Shown here piece after piece: positions 1 to 9,567 of a stretch of 32,313 nucleotides of DNA. Source of the stretch: Gammaproteobacteria bacterium. Its GTDB lineage: Bacteria; Pseudomonadota; Gammaproteobacteria; UBA9214. The notes under the pieces are model-generated. The model ran no database searches, was not told the DNA's origin, and worked only from the letters and a program-made list of their open reading frames with translations. The stretch is taken from the NCBI GenBank assembly GCA_029864225.1, contig JAOTTU010000003.1, positions 1 through 32,313 on the forward strand, in the 5' to 3' direction. Both the position numbers and the translations under genes were made by a program. Numbering within the stretch: the first letter of the stretch is position 1; each line of letters opens with the position of its first letter.

Positions 1-703
1 CGGCAGTGAGGATTCCTCGCAGGATATTCATCTCGTTCTCGTCGGGCCGCGCGCGATTGTACAGGCGCCGCAGGCGCCGCATCAGCTGGCGCGGATTGGC
101 CGGGTCGAGAAACTCCAGCTCCACGAGGGTCCGCTCCAGGTGCTCATAGAAACGCTCCATGTCATCCGCCCCCACCGGGGTAAAGTGGGCGTCAGCATCC
201 CCTTCCTGGGTCTCACTTGTAACATGCGCGGCAAACACTTCATAGCAAATAACCTGCACGGCCGCCGCCAGGTTCAGGGAACTGTACACGTCGCTGGCCG
301 GGATCCGGACCAGGGCATGGCAGCGGTCTATTTCTGCATTGCTCAGGCCCGACTGCTCACAACCGAACAGCAGCGCCACCTGCCCGTGCGCACTCTCTGT
401 CCGGACCTGCCGGGCACAATCTTTGGGATCGACGCTGGGGCAGGGAATACTGCGTAGCCGGGCACTGGCGCCGATCACCAGGCGACAGCCTTCCAGGGCC
501 TCATCAAGGTGCGTGTACACGGCCGCCTGCGCCAGCAGATCGTCGGCCCCGGAGGCCCGCGCCGTCGCCTCGGCATGCGGAAACTGTTTCGGGTTGACCA
601 GCCGCAGGTCCCGCAACCCCATGGTCTTCATGGCCCGCGCCGAGGCCCCGATATTTCCGGGATGGCTGGTATTCAGCAAGACCACACGGATATTGGACAG
701 CAT
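1..703 (-). CDS. trmJ: tRNA (cytidine/uridine-2'-O-)-methyltransferase TrmJ-like (SPOUT/TrmH family), 3' end truncated by window edge
   Basis: Minus-strand translation from the ATG at 703: MLSNIRVVLLNTSHPGNIGASARAMKTMGLRDLRLVNPKQFPHAEA...ALLFGCEQSGLSNAEIDRCHALVRIPASDVYSSLNLAAAVQV, with typical SPOUT methyltransferase motifs. It is missing from the ORF track because the stop lies outside the window. Confidence 0.88.
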   Translation of the reverse strand, partial: MLSNIRVVLLNTSHPGNIGASARAMKTMGLRDLRLVNPKQFPHAEATARASGADDLLAQAAVYTHLDEALEGCRLVIGASARLRSIPCPSVDPKDCARQVRTESAHGQVALLFGCEQSGLSNAEIDRCHALVRIPASDVYSSLNLAAAVQVICYEVFAAHVTSETQEGDADAHFTPVGADDMERFYEHLERTLVELEFLDPANPRQLMRRLRRLYNRARPDENEMNILRGILTA

Positions 704-716
704 GAAGGCCTGGGGA

Positions 717-1334
717 TCAGGGCTGCTGGTCTACACAGAACTGCGCCAGCGCCTGTAGCAATTGCCGAACGGCGCGGTTGGCTGCCACCACCCCCCCGTA
801 GGCATCCTCACTGGCGCTGGGCTCCGTCAGATCGAACAGGCGAGTGGCCAGCACCCGGCCGGCCTGCAGGTCAACCAGCTGGGCCCGCAGGGTGATCCGC
901 ATGGCACTAGGCTGCACCATGAAATCCTGGTGGAAGCGGATCAGCTCGGTGTCCAGCCGGATATTGGCGACCACCGTGCCGGGCGGCCGGTGCAGGGCCT
1001 GGAAGCGGCCGGTCTCCTGGATGGCATCGGCCAGCAGGGGCGCCAGCATGCGCGCCGGTGTGGCGGCCCAGCGGCTGCGCGTGTAGTAGCGCAGTCCGTA
1101 GGCCTGCCGCATATAGGCGATACGCGCACTGTCATAGCCACCATGCGCCCGTGGTGTGGACACAATCAGAACCGCTGCGTCACTGGCCGGGGCCATAGCG
1201 GTGTTTGGGTCTGCCGTGTATTCGAGCGTGTATTCGTCGATGGCCTCCGGGGGTGGTCCCGGCAACACCGAACAGCCCGTCGACAGCACGCTCAGGAGCA
1301 ACACGAGACCCGGTATTTTGCTAACAGTCGTCAT
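717..1334 (-). CDS. ABC-type transport auxiliary lipoprotein (PqiC-like), MCE/Mla-associated
   Basis: ORF 717..1376. The internal start MTTVSKIPGLVLLLSVLSTGC (ATG at 1334) gives a lipoprotein signal with an LSTGC lipobox. It sits downstream of the MCE protein in the same operon. Confidence 0.72.
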   Translation of the reverse strand: MTTVSKIPGLVLLLSVLSTGCSVLPGPPPEAIDEYTLEYTADPNTAMAPASDAAVLIVSTPRAHGGYDSARIAYMRQAYGLRYYTRSRWAATPARMLAPLLADAIQETGRFQALHRPPGTVVANIRLDTELIRFHQDFMVQPSAMRITLRAQLVDLQAGRVLATRLFDLTEPSASEDAYGGVVAANRAVRQLLQALAQFCVDQQP

Positions 1335-1338
1335 CGGC

Positions 1339-2262
1339 TTATTCCCCCGGCCCCGGAATGACCTGTTCACGTCCATAGATTAGCAGGCTGGGATCGTCCT
1401 CCAGCTTTTCTCCAATACCCTGCATGGTGTCCGCCAGTCGTCGGAGCTCGCTCACGAGTTCCCCCACTTCCGGTAGTGTCTGTTGACTGAATTGCTGCAG
1501 GCCGGTTTCACTGCCCTGTACAAAACGGTTGAGGCTGGCACTGGCCTCGGAAATATTATTCGCCATCGTCTCGAAGGCGCTGGCCGTGCTGTTAATCTGA
1601 TCCAGCAAGGGTTGTAACTGGGCAACTGCCTGCGCACCATTGGCGAACAGTTTCGATGCGTTCAGCACCGTCTGTTCGAGCTCCATGTTCTGGCGTGCGA
1701 AGATGGCGGAGACCTGCCGGCTGTTCTCGAGGATGTCACGGATCGTCTGGCGTCCCTTCTCATCCAGCAACTCGCCCAGCCGATTGGCCAGCGTGTTCAG
1801 GTTGGCAAGCAGTTCCATCCCGAAGGTGTCCAGGCGCGCGAAAAAGGACGGTCCCGACGGGATCACCGGGTGATCCGCACCCTCCTCCGCCTGCAAGAGT
1901 TCTGCCGACTGGCTGCCGCCCGTCAGGTCCACGAAGGCGATCCCGGTCAGGCCCTGCACCGCAAGTACGGCGATGGTGTCGACCTTGATCGGCACGCTGG
2001 ACTGGATATACAGCGTCAGGCGCACTTCCTCGGGGTTCGCCGGGTTCAGCTCGATATTACGGACCTTGCCGATTTCCACGCCGCGGTATTTTACCGGTGC
2101 ATCCACATACAGCCCGGACACCGATTCCTTCATGTACACCCGGTAGGTGGTGTACTCGGTACGGAAATCGCCCAGCGTCAGCCACAGACTGATACCCAGC
2201 CAGGCACCGCCCAGCAGCAGCACGAACAGGCCTACGAGGGCATAGTTTATTTTTCTTTGCAT
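1339..2262 (-). CDS. MCE (MlaD) family substrate-binding protein
   Basis: MQRKINYALVGLFVLLLGGAWLGISLWL N-terminal TM, then YRVYMKESVSGLYVDAPVKYRGVEIGKVRNIELNP (MCE domain) and a coiled-coil-like C-terminus. Confidence 0.88.
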   Translation of the reverse strand: MQRKINYALVGLFVLLLGGAWLGISLWLTLGDFRTEYTTYRVYMKESVSGLYVDAPVKYRGVEIGKVRNIELNPANPEEVRLTLYIQSSVPIKVDTIAVLAVQGLTGIAFVDLTGGSQSAELLQAEEGADHPVIPSGPSFFARLDTFGMELLANLNTLANRLGELLDEKGRQTIRDILENSRQVSAIFARQNMELEQTVLNASKLFANGAQAVAQLQPLLDQINSTASAFETMANNISEASASLNRFVQGSETGLQQFSQQTLPEVGELVSELRRLADTMQGIGEKLEDDPSLLIYGREQVIPGPGE

Positions 2263-3077
2263 GTGCGTTCCTGTGCATTCCGGGCACGCGGCCCCTCGAA
2301 ATACTCCCGGATGCGCGGTAGCGTCGACCGGGACAGCGTTTCCATGGTACCAATCCCCTGCACGGTCCTGTCACCCAGCACCGCAACCCGATCGGCCGCT
2401 CCCCAGAGTGAATCGAGGTCATGGGTGACCATCAGCACCGTCAGGCCCATCAGGTCCTTGAGCCGCAGCACCAGCTCGTCGAAGGCGCCGGCACTGACCG
2501 GGTCCAGGCCCGATGTCGGCTCGTCGAGAAACAACACCTCCGGGTCCAGCGCCATCGCCCGCGCCAGGGCGGCGCGCTTGATCATGCCACCGCTGAGCTC
2601 GCTGGGGTACAGGTGAGCGGCTTCCGGCCGCAGTCCGGCCTGGACGATCTTCAGCAGGGCCAGTTCCCTGATCGTGTCCTCATCGAGTTTGGTATGCTCC
2701 TTCAATGGTACACCAACATTCTCCAGCACCGTCATGCCGCTGAACAGCGCGCCCTGCTGAAACAGCACACCGAAACGCCGCCGCAGACGCTGGGCGTCCG
2801 CGTCACGGATACCAACAAGCTCGGTGTCGAACAACTTGATCGAACCGCTGTTCGGCACCTGCAGCATGATCATCTCGCGCAGCAGCGTACTCTTGCCGCT
2901 GCCACTGCCGCCGACCAGGGCCAGTACTTCGCCGCGGTACACATCCAGGTCGATGTTTTCATGAATGACCTTCTTGCCGAAGACCGTGCCGACACCGCGC
3001 AGGCGAATAATCACTTCCCTCTCCGACGGCTGTTCGGCGCGTCCCGTCCTGGCTGCCACGGCTGTAGCCATCGTCAA
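2247..3077 (-). CDS. ABC transporter ATP-binding protein, MlaF-like
   Basis: Walker A GGSGSGKST, signature LSGGMIKRAALARAMALDPEVLFLDEPTSGLDPVSAGAFDELV. Overlaps the starts and stops of neighbouring operon genes. Confidence 0.9.
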   Translation of the reverse strand: MTMATAVAARTGRAEQPSEREVIIRLRGVGTVFGKKVIHENIDLDVYRGEVLALVGGSGSGKSTLLREMIMLQVPNSGSIKLFDTELVGIRDADAQRLRRRFGVLFQQGALFSGMTVLENVGVPLKEHTKLDEDTIRELALLKIVQAGLRPEAAHLYPSELSGGMIKRAALARAMALDPEVLFLDEPTSGLDPVSAGAFDELVLRLKDLMGLTVLMVTHDLDSLWGAADRVAVLGDRTVQGIGTMETLSRSTLPRIREYFEGPRARNAQERTCKEK

Positions 3078-4204
3078 ATTCCCAGCATGCTGAACAGAAT
3101 CGAGAACAGCGCGTCCGTGACAATTACCAGGAAGATGGCCTGCACCACGCTGATGGTCGTGTGCCTGCCGACACTCTCGGCACTACCCCGCACCTTGAAG
3201 CCCTGGTAGCAGCCGACGATGGCGATGATGGCGGCAAACACCGGCGCCTTGCCGATGCCGATCATGAAGGTCGAATAATCGATGGCCTCGCCAATGCGGT
3301 TCAGAAAGGCGTTAAAGCTGATACCCAGCTGCAGGTTTGCCATGACCATGCCGCCGAAGATGGCCATTATGTCCGCGAACACCGACAGCAGTGGCAACAC
3401 GATAATCAGTGCAATCAGCTTGGGCAGCACCAGGATGTACATCGGCGGGATGCCGAGGGTGCGCAGCGCGGCCACCTCCTCCGTCACCTGCATGGTGCCG
3501 ATCTGCGCCGTGTAGGCCGAGCCGGTGCGTCCCGAAATCAGGATCGCCGTCAGCAGGGGTGCCAGCTCGCGCAGCATCGAATACCCCAGCAGGTCGGCGA
3601 CATAGATACTGGCTCCGTACAACTGCAACTGCACCGCCCCCTGGTAGGTGATGACGACGCCCATCAGGAAAGACAGCAGGCCGACAATGGGCATGGCCTT
3701 GTAACCGGCCTCGAACATTTCATTGATAATCACCTTCCAGCGGATGTGCTGCGGGCTGGCAATCATCCAGACAAACGAGACGACCGTCTCGCCGGTAAAT
3801 GCCAGGAAGCTGACCAGGTCATGAAATACGCTGATCCAGCGGGTATAGAAGATTTCCGTCTCGCGGCGCGGGCTGGCTGCCGCGACATCACGACGGGTGT
3901 CGGCAACCAGGTCGATCAGCGCCACGTGTTCCGTCCTGAAGGCCTCCAGCTGGACCTTTTTGCCGGCCGCCTCTAGCCGCTGGCGCAACTGGTTGATCCG
4001 CCAGGCGCCTGCGGTATCCATCGCGGCGACGGCCCGGCCATCAATGGCGACAGCCGCGGCGCCGGGCACCAGGACAGATTCGATGCGCCGTGGCAATGCA
4101 GCAATCCCGCGTACCGTCCAGGCGCCGCTGCACGCCAGGGTCTGATCATGCTCCAGTGCGACCCGGGCGGGTGCCTTTGGTTTGGGTTCGGTCAGTTCAG
4201 GCAT
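3074..4204 (-). CDS. MlaE family ABC transporter permease with N-terminal STAS-like domain
   Basis: C-terminal MlaE permease motifs (GLLSFLMGVVITYQGAVQLQLYGASIYVADLLGYSMLRELAPLLTAILISGRTGSAYTAQIGTMQVTEEVAALRTLGI). The ~120 aa N-terminus (LEHDQTLACSGAWTVRGIAALPRRIES...VAIDGRAVAAMDTAGAWRINQLRQRLEAAGKKVQL) looks STAS-like. Its stop overlaps the MlaF-like start. Confidence 0.87.
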   Translation of the reverse strand: MPELTEPKPKAPARVALEHDQTLACSGAWTVRGIAALPRRIESVLVPGAAAVAIDGRAVAAMDTAGAWRINQLRQRLEAAGKKVQLEAFRTEHVALIDLVADTRRDVAAASPRRETEIFYTRWISVFHDLVSFLAFTGETVVSFVWMIASPQHIRWKVIINEMFEAGYKAMPIVGLLSFLMGVVITYQGAVQLQLYGASIYVADLLGYSMLRELAPLLTAILISGRTGSAYTAQIGTMQVTEEVAALRTLGIPPMYILVLPKLIALIIVLPLLSVFADIMAIFGGMVMANLQLGISFNAFLNRIGEAIDYSTFMIGIGKAPVFAAIIAIVGCYQGFKVRGSAESVGRHTTISVVQAIFLVIVTDALFSILFSMLGI

Positions 4205-4249
4205 CCCCCCAAGTCTCCGTTATCGCCGGCACGCTGACAAGCCGGTGAT

Positions 4250-5215
4250 TCAGGCATCGTTCAGGGGAAAGGCGATAACACTGGCGAGCGAATTAGATCC
4301 GGCCGCGACCATCAACAGGCGGTCGATCCCCAGTGCGACACCCGCGCAGTTCGGCAGCCCGGAGGCCAGGGCGGCCAGCAGGCGCGTATCGACAACCACC
4401 GGTTCCAGGCCCTGCGCCACACGTTGTGCATTGTCCTGCTCGAAACGCAGTCCTTGTTCAGCGGCATCGGTCAGCTCGTGATAGCCGTTGGCCAGCTCGA
4501 CACCGTTGAGGTAGGCCTCGAAGCGCGCGGCAACCGGCGGGGTGCCCGGGCGCAGTCGTGCCAGTGCCGCCTGGCTGGCGGGATAATCACGTATGAACAC
4601 CAGCCCCGGTCCCAGCCGTGGCTCGATAATGTGGGTCATCAGCAGGTCGAGCCAGCCATCGTTGTCGTCGGGTGACAGGCCGACGGGGGGATCGATGGCA
4701 TGTGACTGCAGGCAGCCCCGCAATTCATCCACGGACGCATTGAACGGGTCGACTCCGGCACTCTCGATGAACAGGTCACGGTAGCACCAGTGATCGACCG
4801 ACTCGAGCGGAACCAGGCCCTCGAGGACGCTGCGCAGCAGGGTCTCGACATCGTCCATCAGGTCGAAGTGGTCGAAACCGACGCGGTACCATTCCAGCAG
4901 CGTGAATTCCGGGTTATGCCGGCGGCCGGACTCGCCGTCACGAAATACCTTGCAGATCTGGTAAATCGACCCGCTGCCGGCGGCCAGCAGGCGCTTCATC
5001 GGGAATTCCGGCGAGGTCTGCAGATACAGGCTGGAACCGTGAGCCAGACCTGGGCCGTGGTAGCGGGTCTGAAAACTCTGCAGGGCGGGATCGGTGGCGC
5101 CAGCAGGTGACAGGACCGGGGTATCGACCTCGAGCACACCGGCCTGCGCGAAATAGTCGCGCACCCGGGCCAGCACCCGCGCTCGGAGTCTGAGACTGTC
5201 TATCTCTGCGTGCAC
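4250..5215 (-). CDS. epmA: EF-P--(R)-beta-lysine ligase EpmA (PoxA/GenX/YjeA), class II LysRS paralogue
   Basis: 321 aa, class II aaRS core without an anticodon-binding domain (YLQTSPEFPMKRLLAAGSGSIYQICKVFRDGESGRRHNPEFTLLEWYR; ELANGYHELTDAAEQGLRFE; GVALGIDRLLM). Adjacent to efp. Confidence 0.93.
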   Translation of the reverse strand: MHAEIDSLRLRARVLARVRDYFAQAGVLEVDTPVLSPAGATDPALQSFQTRYHGPGLAHGSSLYLQTSPEFPMKRLLAAGSGSIYQICKVFRDGESGRRHNPEFTLLEWYRVGFDHFDLMDDVETLLRSVLEGLVPLESVDHWCYRDLFIESAGVDPFNASVDELRGCLQSHAIDPPVGLSPDDNDGWLDLLMTHIIEPRLGPGLVFIRDYPASQAALARLRPGTPPVAARFEAYLNGVELANGYHELTDAAEQGLRFEQDNAQRVAQGLEPVVVDTRLLAALASGLPNCAGVALGIDRLLMVAAGSNSLASVIAFPLNDA

Positions 5216-5248
5216 GTTCCCGGCCCGGCAATTCAGTAATCGAGAGCG

Positions 5249-5818
5249 CTATTCCTTGGCGCGTGCGACGTACTCCCCGGGACGGGTATCGATCTTGAGG
5301 GTCTCGCCGATCTCGACAAACAAGGGCACGCGTACGACTGCGCCCGTTTCCAGAGTGGCGGGCTTGCCGCCGCCGCTGGAGGTATCCCCGCGCACACCCG
5401 GGTCGGTGTCGGTCACCTTGAGCACCACGAAGTTGGGTGGCGTGACCGCCAGCGGTGTCCCGTTCCACAGGGTGACCTCGCAGACATCCTGTTCCTTCAG
5501 CCATTTTGCGGCATCACCGACGGCGGTCGCATCCGCGGCATGCTGCTCGAAGCTGTTCGTGTCCATGAAGTGCCAGAACTCGCCGTCGTTGTAGAGGTAC
5601 TGCAATTCGATATCCAGGACATCCGCGCCCTCGACGGTCTCGCCGGACTTGAAGGTACGCTCGATCACACGCCCGGTTTTCAGGTTGCGAATCCTGACGC
5701 GATTGAATGCCTGCCCCTTGCCGGGCTTCACAAACTCGTTTTCAATAATTGAGCACGGGTCGCCGTCGAGCATTATTTTCAGGCCACCGCGGAATTCATT
5801 GGTACTATACGTTGCCAT
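5249..5818 (-). CDS. efp: Elongation factor P
   Basis: [38 protein letters not shown], with the modifiable Lys at position 34 (PGKG). Full-length 189 aa. Confidence 0.97.
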   Translation of the reverse strand: MATYSTNEFRGGLKIMLDGDPCSIIENEFVKPGKGQAFNRVRIRNLKTGRVIERTFKSGETVEGADVLDIELQYLYNDGEFWHFMDTNSFEQHAADATAVGDAAKWLKEQDVCEVTLWNGTPLAVTPPNFVVLKVTDTDPGVRGDTSSGGGKPATLETGAVVRVPLFVEIGETLKIDTRPGEYVARAKE

Positions 5819-5865
5819 GACGGTCCTTTTTGACTGAGTAAGCGCCGAACAGGGGATAAAAAACG

Positions 5866-6879
5866 TTGGCTATGATACCCCGAATAGACAAATCACGACA
5901 CACGCCGGCCTGGCAGACCGCACTGATGCAGGCCGTCGGCTCGGTGGATGAACTGCTGTGTCTGCTGCATATCGATGCCGCGAAGTCCGATATCCGCCGC
6001 TTCAGCCGCGATTTCCCGTTACGGGTACCGCGCGGTTTTGTCGCACGCATGGAACCGGGGAATATTCACGACCCGTTGCTGCGCCAGGTCCTGCCGCTGC
6101 CGGAGGAAGACCGGCAGCACACCGGTTTCCTGCCTGACCCCCTGCGCGAGGCGGATGCCATGCCCGTGCCCGGCCTGCTGCATAAATACCGGGGCCGCGC
6201 CCTGCTCACCCTGACCGGTGCCTGCGCCATCCATTGCCGTTACTGTTTCCGGCGGCATTTCCCCTACGCCGAGGCCAATCCCCTGTCAGGCAACCAGGCC
6301 CGGGCACTTGAGTACCTGGCCGCACATACCGGGATCCGCGAGCTGATTCTGAGCGGCGGTGACCCGCTGATGCTGCCCGATACGCGTCTCGAGGCATTGG
6401 CGAGGGCACTGGCAGGAATCCCGCACTTGCAGACCCTGCGGCTGCACACCCGGCTGCCCATCGTCCTGCCGGAGCGCGTCGACAGCAGGCTGCTCGCCTG
6501 GCTCGGCGAGCTGCCGCAGCGCGTGGTGGTGGTGGTTCATTGCAACCACCCGAACGAGATCGACCCGGCCGTGGTGACGGCGCTGCGCAAGCTGGCGCAG
6601 GCCGGAGTGCTGCTGCTGAACCAGTCGGTTCTACTCAAGGGGATCAACGCTGAGACGGACACCCTGATCCACCTGAGCGAGGCATTGCTGGCCGCCGGTG
6701 TGCTGCCCTATTACCTGCACCAGCTGGACAGGGTTCAGGGGGCCGCACATTTCGAAGTCAGCGACAGTGCTGCGCGCGCGCTGATGGACAGCCTGCACGC
6801 CGCCCTGCCCGGCTACCTGGTACCACGACTGGTCAGGGAACTCCCCGACTACCCGGGGAAATACCCCCTCTGGCCGTAG
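5866..6879 (+). CDS. epmB: EF-P beta-lysylation protein EpmB (lysine 2,3-aminomutase family, radical SAM)
   Basis: Radical SAM motif [45 protein letters not shown]. Divergent from efp. Start could be TTG 5866 or ATG 5872. Confidence 0.95.
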   Translation: MAMIPRIDKSRHTPAWQTALMQAVGSVDELLCLLHIDAAKSDIRRFSRDFPLRVPRGFVARMEPGNIHDPLLRQVLPLPEEDRQHTGFLPDPLREADAMPVPGLLHKYRGRALLTLTGACAIHCRYCFRRHFPYAEANPLSGNQARALEYLAAHTGIRELILSGGDPLMLPDTRLEALARALAGIPHLQTLRLHTRLPIVLPERVDSRLLAWLGELPQRVVVVVHCNHPNEIDPAVVTALRKLAQAGVLLLNQSVLLKGINAETDTLIHLSEALLAAGVLPYYLHQLDRVQGAAHFEVSDSAARALMDSLHAALPGYLVPRLVRELPDYPGKYPLWP

Positions 6880-7039
6880 CCGGCCATTAAACCCCGGGGC
6901 GCACCCAAACGTCGCGACCGGGCCCCGCAGCCCCGCCACCATTGCCCGCAGTAATGCCACCATGGATCGTGATATTGTGTATATTATCTGGTGTCAGACG
7001 CATTATGATCAGGCTCACGAGGATAACCTTACGCCCCAT

Positions 7040-8731
7040 ATGGAACTGCAGATCCCCGAACTCAAGAAGCCCGGCATGGGTACGTTCAAGACCGGTACCG
7101 GGGCTGTCAGGCAATGGATTGAAAACCTGCCACTCACCAATGTCGACAAGACCATCACCCTGATCGAGGGCGCCCTCGACGAAATCAACGGCTATATCCT
7201 GCCAAACGCGGAACGGTTTGAGGCACTGGAACTGTTTGCCAGACCGGTTGCCCACATCAACGACTCGCTGAAAAAGAAGTACCTCGGCAGGCCGATCCCG
7301 GTGAAAGGCAGCGCCCTGGTACATGCACAAAAGGCCATCGATATCTGCCTGCGCATGGCCACCGGGTACAAGATCCTTGCCGCCATTCTTGACCGCGCGG
7401 GTGAAGCGGGCCCGCAAATGGCCACGGCAATCCAGCGCGCCATCCGTTATTACAGCGAGATCCTGATCAGCAACTACCAGACATACGCCCAGTTCCCCAC
7501 GGGTATCTGGGGTGACCTGCATGCGCTTTATGTGCTCGCCGAAAAACACGGCCTGGCAACACACGCAGTCACCGACATCACGACACAGCACGAGATAACA
7601 GCAACGCTTGAGGACATCTACAAGCAAATCCTGCTGTTGTCCCTCGCCTGCCCCTACCGGCTGCGCCAGAACGAGATCCGGCAGGTATATGACTTGCTTA
7701 GCGTGTGGGCGCCGCACAGCAAACTGCTGAACAGCGACACCGGAGACACGGGCGGTTTTTTCGCCTGCCAGCTGGACACCGATGAACCACCCTCCTACAA
7801 GGCGTTGCAGCAGACAGAGCGGGCCGACTCACACTGCAAGCTCCTCAGCACCCGTGACATGGCGGACCCTGTCAACGCGACCCTGTCGGAGTACCGGTCT
7901 GCGCGGCAACATCTCGGCCTGCCCGAGGAGAAGACCCTGCAACGCCTGCTGATGTCCTGGGGTGTTATGCCCAAGCGCCGTTTCACCCGCCATCGCCAGG
8001 ATGACGAGGTTCGCCTGTTACTGGGACTGGAAAACATTCATGGGGTAATCGCCGGACCCTCGAATTCCACTGAAACCGGCAGAGACAGCGAAGACCACAC
8101 CATCCGGGACAATGCCTACCTGCGCGACCCGACATTCGAACAAAGCACCTCGTTCGACGTCGACTGGCTGACGGGAATCGATGCCAGCCCCAATGGACAG
8201 GCCAAAGACGCGGCGCGAAACCAGGCTCATCCAGGATCGGTCATCAGAACGCCCGATAAATCACCCATTGAAATCTGGAAATTACAGGACAGCAGCGCCG
8301 GCGGTTATAGCCTGCTGTGGGATACCGACACGACCTCAGGCGCCCAGGTCGGTGAACTGGTTGCCATCAATACTAAAGCGGAAAATGATGAAAACAGATG
8401 GCACCTGGGCGTGATCCGCTGGATGAAGTCCACCCGGCAACAGGGACTGGAGATGGGCATTCAAATGCTGGCACCCGGGGCCTGCGCTATCCAGGCCACT
8501 ATCTGCAATGAAAAGTCCAGCGTCGAAAACAAGATGAACGGGATCCTGCTGCCGGAGATCAAGGCGCTCAATCAACCGGCGACCCTGCTGCTGCCGTCAC
8601 TGCCGTTCCGGGTCGGTTGCACGACCGCCCTGCAACAGGAAAAAATTGAAGAACGCATCAAACTGACCCAGCAGCTGGAAAATACCGGCTGCTTTGCACA
8701 GTTCCTGTTTGCACCGGCAGAAGACGCCTGA
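7040..8731 (+). CDS. PilZ-domain-like putative c-di-GMP effector protein (possible FimW-like)
   Basis: The ORF opens at 6962, but MELQIPELKKPGMG (ATG 7040) is the more likely start. The C-terminal part carries PKRRFTRHRQDDEVRLLLG (RxxxR-like) and, about 104 residues later, IEIWKLQDSSAGGYSLLW (DxSxxG), followed by VGELVAI...WHLGVIRWMKSTRQQGLEMGIQML (PilZ-like beta-strands). Lies near a fimX-like gene. Confidence 0.62.
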   Translation: MELQIPELKKPGMGTFKTGTGAVRQWIENLPLTNVDKTITLIEGALDEINGYILPNAERFEALELFARPVAHINDSLKKKYLGRPIPVKGSALVHAQKAIDICLRMATGYKILAAILDRAGEAGPQMATAIQRAIRYYSEILISNYQTYAQFPTGIWGDLHALYVLAEKHGLATHAVTDITTQHEITATLEDIYKQILLLSLACPYRLRQNEIRQVYDLLSVWAPHSKLLNSDTGDTGGFFACQLDTDEPPSYKALQQTERADSHCKLLSTRDMADPVNATLSEYRSARQHLGLPEEKTLQRLLMSWGVMPKRRFTRHRQDDEVRLLLGLENIHGVIAGPSNSTETGRDSEDHTIRDNAYLRDPTFEQSTSFDVDWLTGIDASPNGQAKDAARNQAHPGSVIRTPDKSPIEIWKLQDSSAGGYSLLWDTDTTSGAQVGELVAINTKAENDENRWHLGVIRWMKSTRQQGLEMGIQMLAPGACAIQATICNEKSSVENKMNGILLPEIKALNQPATLLLPSLPFRVGCTTALQQEKIEERIKLTQQLENTGCFAQFLFAPAEDA

Positions 8732-8746
8732 AGCAAGCCAGGCCGG

Positions 8747-9268
8747 CTAGTACAACTCGAGAAACGGTTCCGGGTACTCGACGTGCCCGCCACCGGCGAG
8801 ATTTCCTTCCACGATTTCCATCCCGGTCAGGGCATCAGCGGGTGCTGGCAGATTGCAGGTCACCTTGATGTCTTTTGCAGGAAGGAAGCCGAAACGCTGG
8901 TAATACTCGGGGTACCCGACAACGATAATGGCGCCATAGCCCTTCTCACGGGCCAGCTCCACACTGGCCTTGATCAACACGGAGCCGATACCGCGGTGAC
9001 TCTGTGACGGCACAACCGACATGGGACCCAATGCCAGCACAATCTTTTCCTCGCCATCCTTGCGCACTGGCACCCGGGTCAACAGCACATGCCCGACAAT
9101 ACGCCCGTTTAGCTCGGCCACCAGGGACAGTTCACGGTTATAGGAAGCCGCGGCCCGCAGGGCACTGATCAGGCGTGCTTCCGCCTCTCCGCCGAAGGCG
9201 CTGATATGGACAACATCGATGGCACGCACGTCCTCGGATGTTTCGGGCCTGACAGTAATTTCGTGCAT
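8747..9268 (-). CDS. GNAT family N-acetyltransferase (YhbS-like)
   Basis: ITVRPETSEDVRAIDVVH...GHVLLTRVPV...LGPMSVVPSQSHRGIGSVLIKASVELAREKGYGAIIVVGYPEYYQRFGF: GNAT motif A (QSHRGIGS) and YhbS-type C-terminus. Confidence 0.9.
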   Translation of the reverse strand: MHEITVRPETSEDVRAIDVVHISAFGGEAEARLISALRAAASYNRELSLVAELNGRIVGHVLLTRVPVRKDGEEKIVLALGPMSVVPSQSHRGIGSVLIKASVELAREKGYGAIIVVGYPEYYQRFGFLPAKDIKVTCNLPAPADALTGMEIVEGNLAGGGHVEYPEPFLELY

Positions 9269-9567
9269 GATTCACTCCGTTTCCACGAGAGAAGCTAAAG
9301 AATTCGGCTGCCATTCCCGGGCAGCCCGGGGAACAGACTAAAAATACAGCTTTTCAGTTACTTGCATGCTATCAGGAAATAACCACAGGGAGAATACCCT
9401 GCCATGGGGAAACCGTAAAAAGCCGCTCCGCAGCCCGGCAAATCCGCGCCCTGACAGCTTAAGACTTTCTCCCGGGTGCCGTAAATAGAATAGTCGGGGC
9501 TCGTGCCGGGGTGATTTGCCTATTACCCGCACCGTGCCACCTGTTTTCAGACTAGCGAGGGCACGCA

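Noticed and set aside
4938-5504. 188-aa minus-strand ORF overlapping epmA and efp
   Set aside because: Out of frame with both; Arg-rich composition is typical of a frame artefact.
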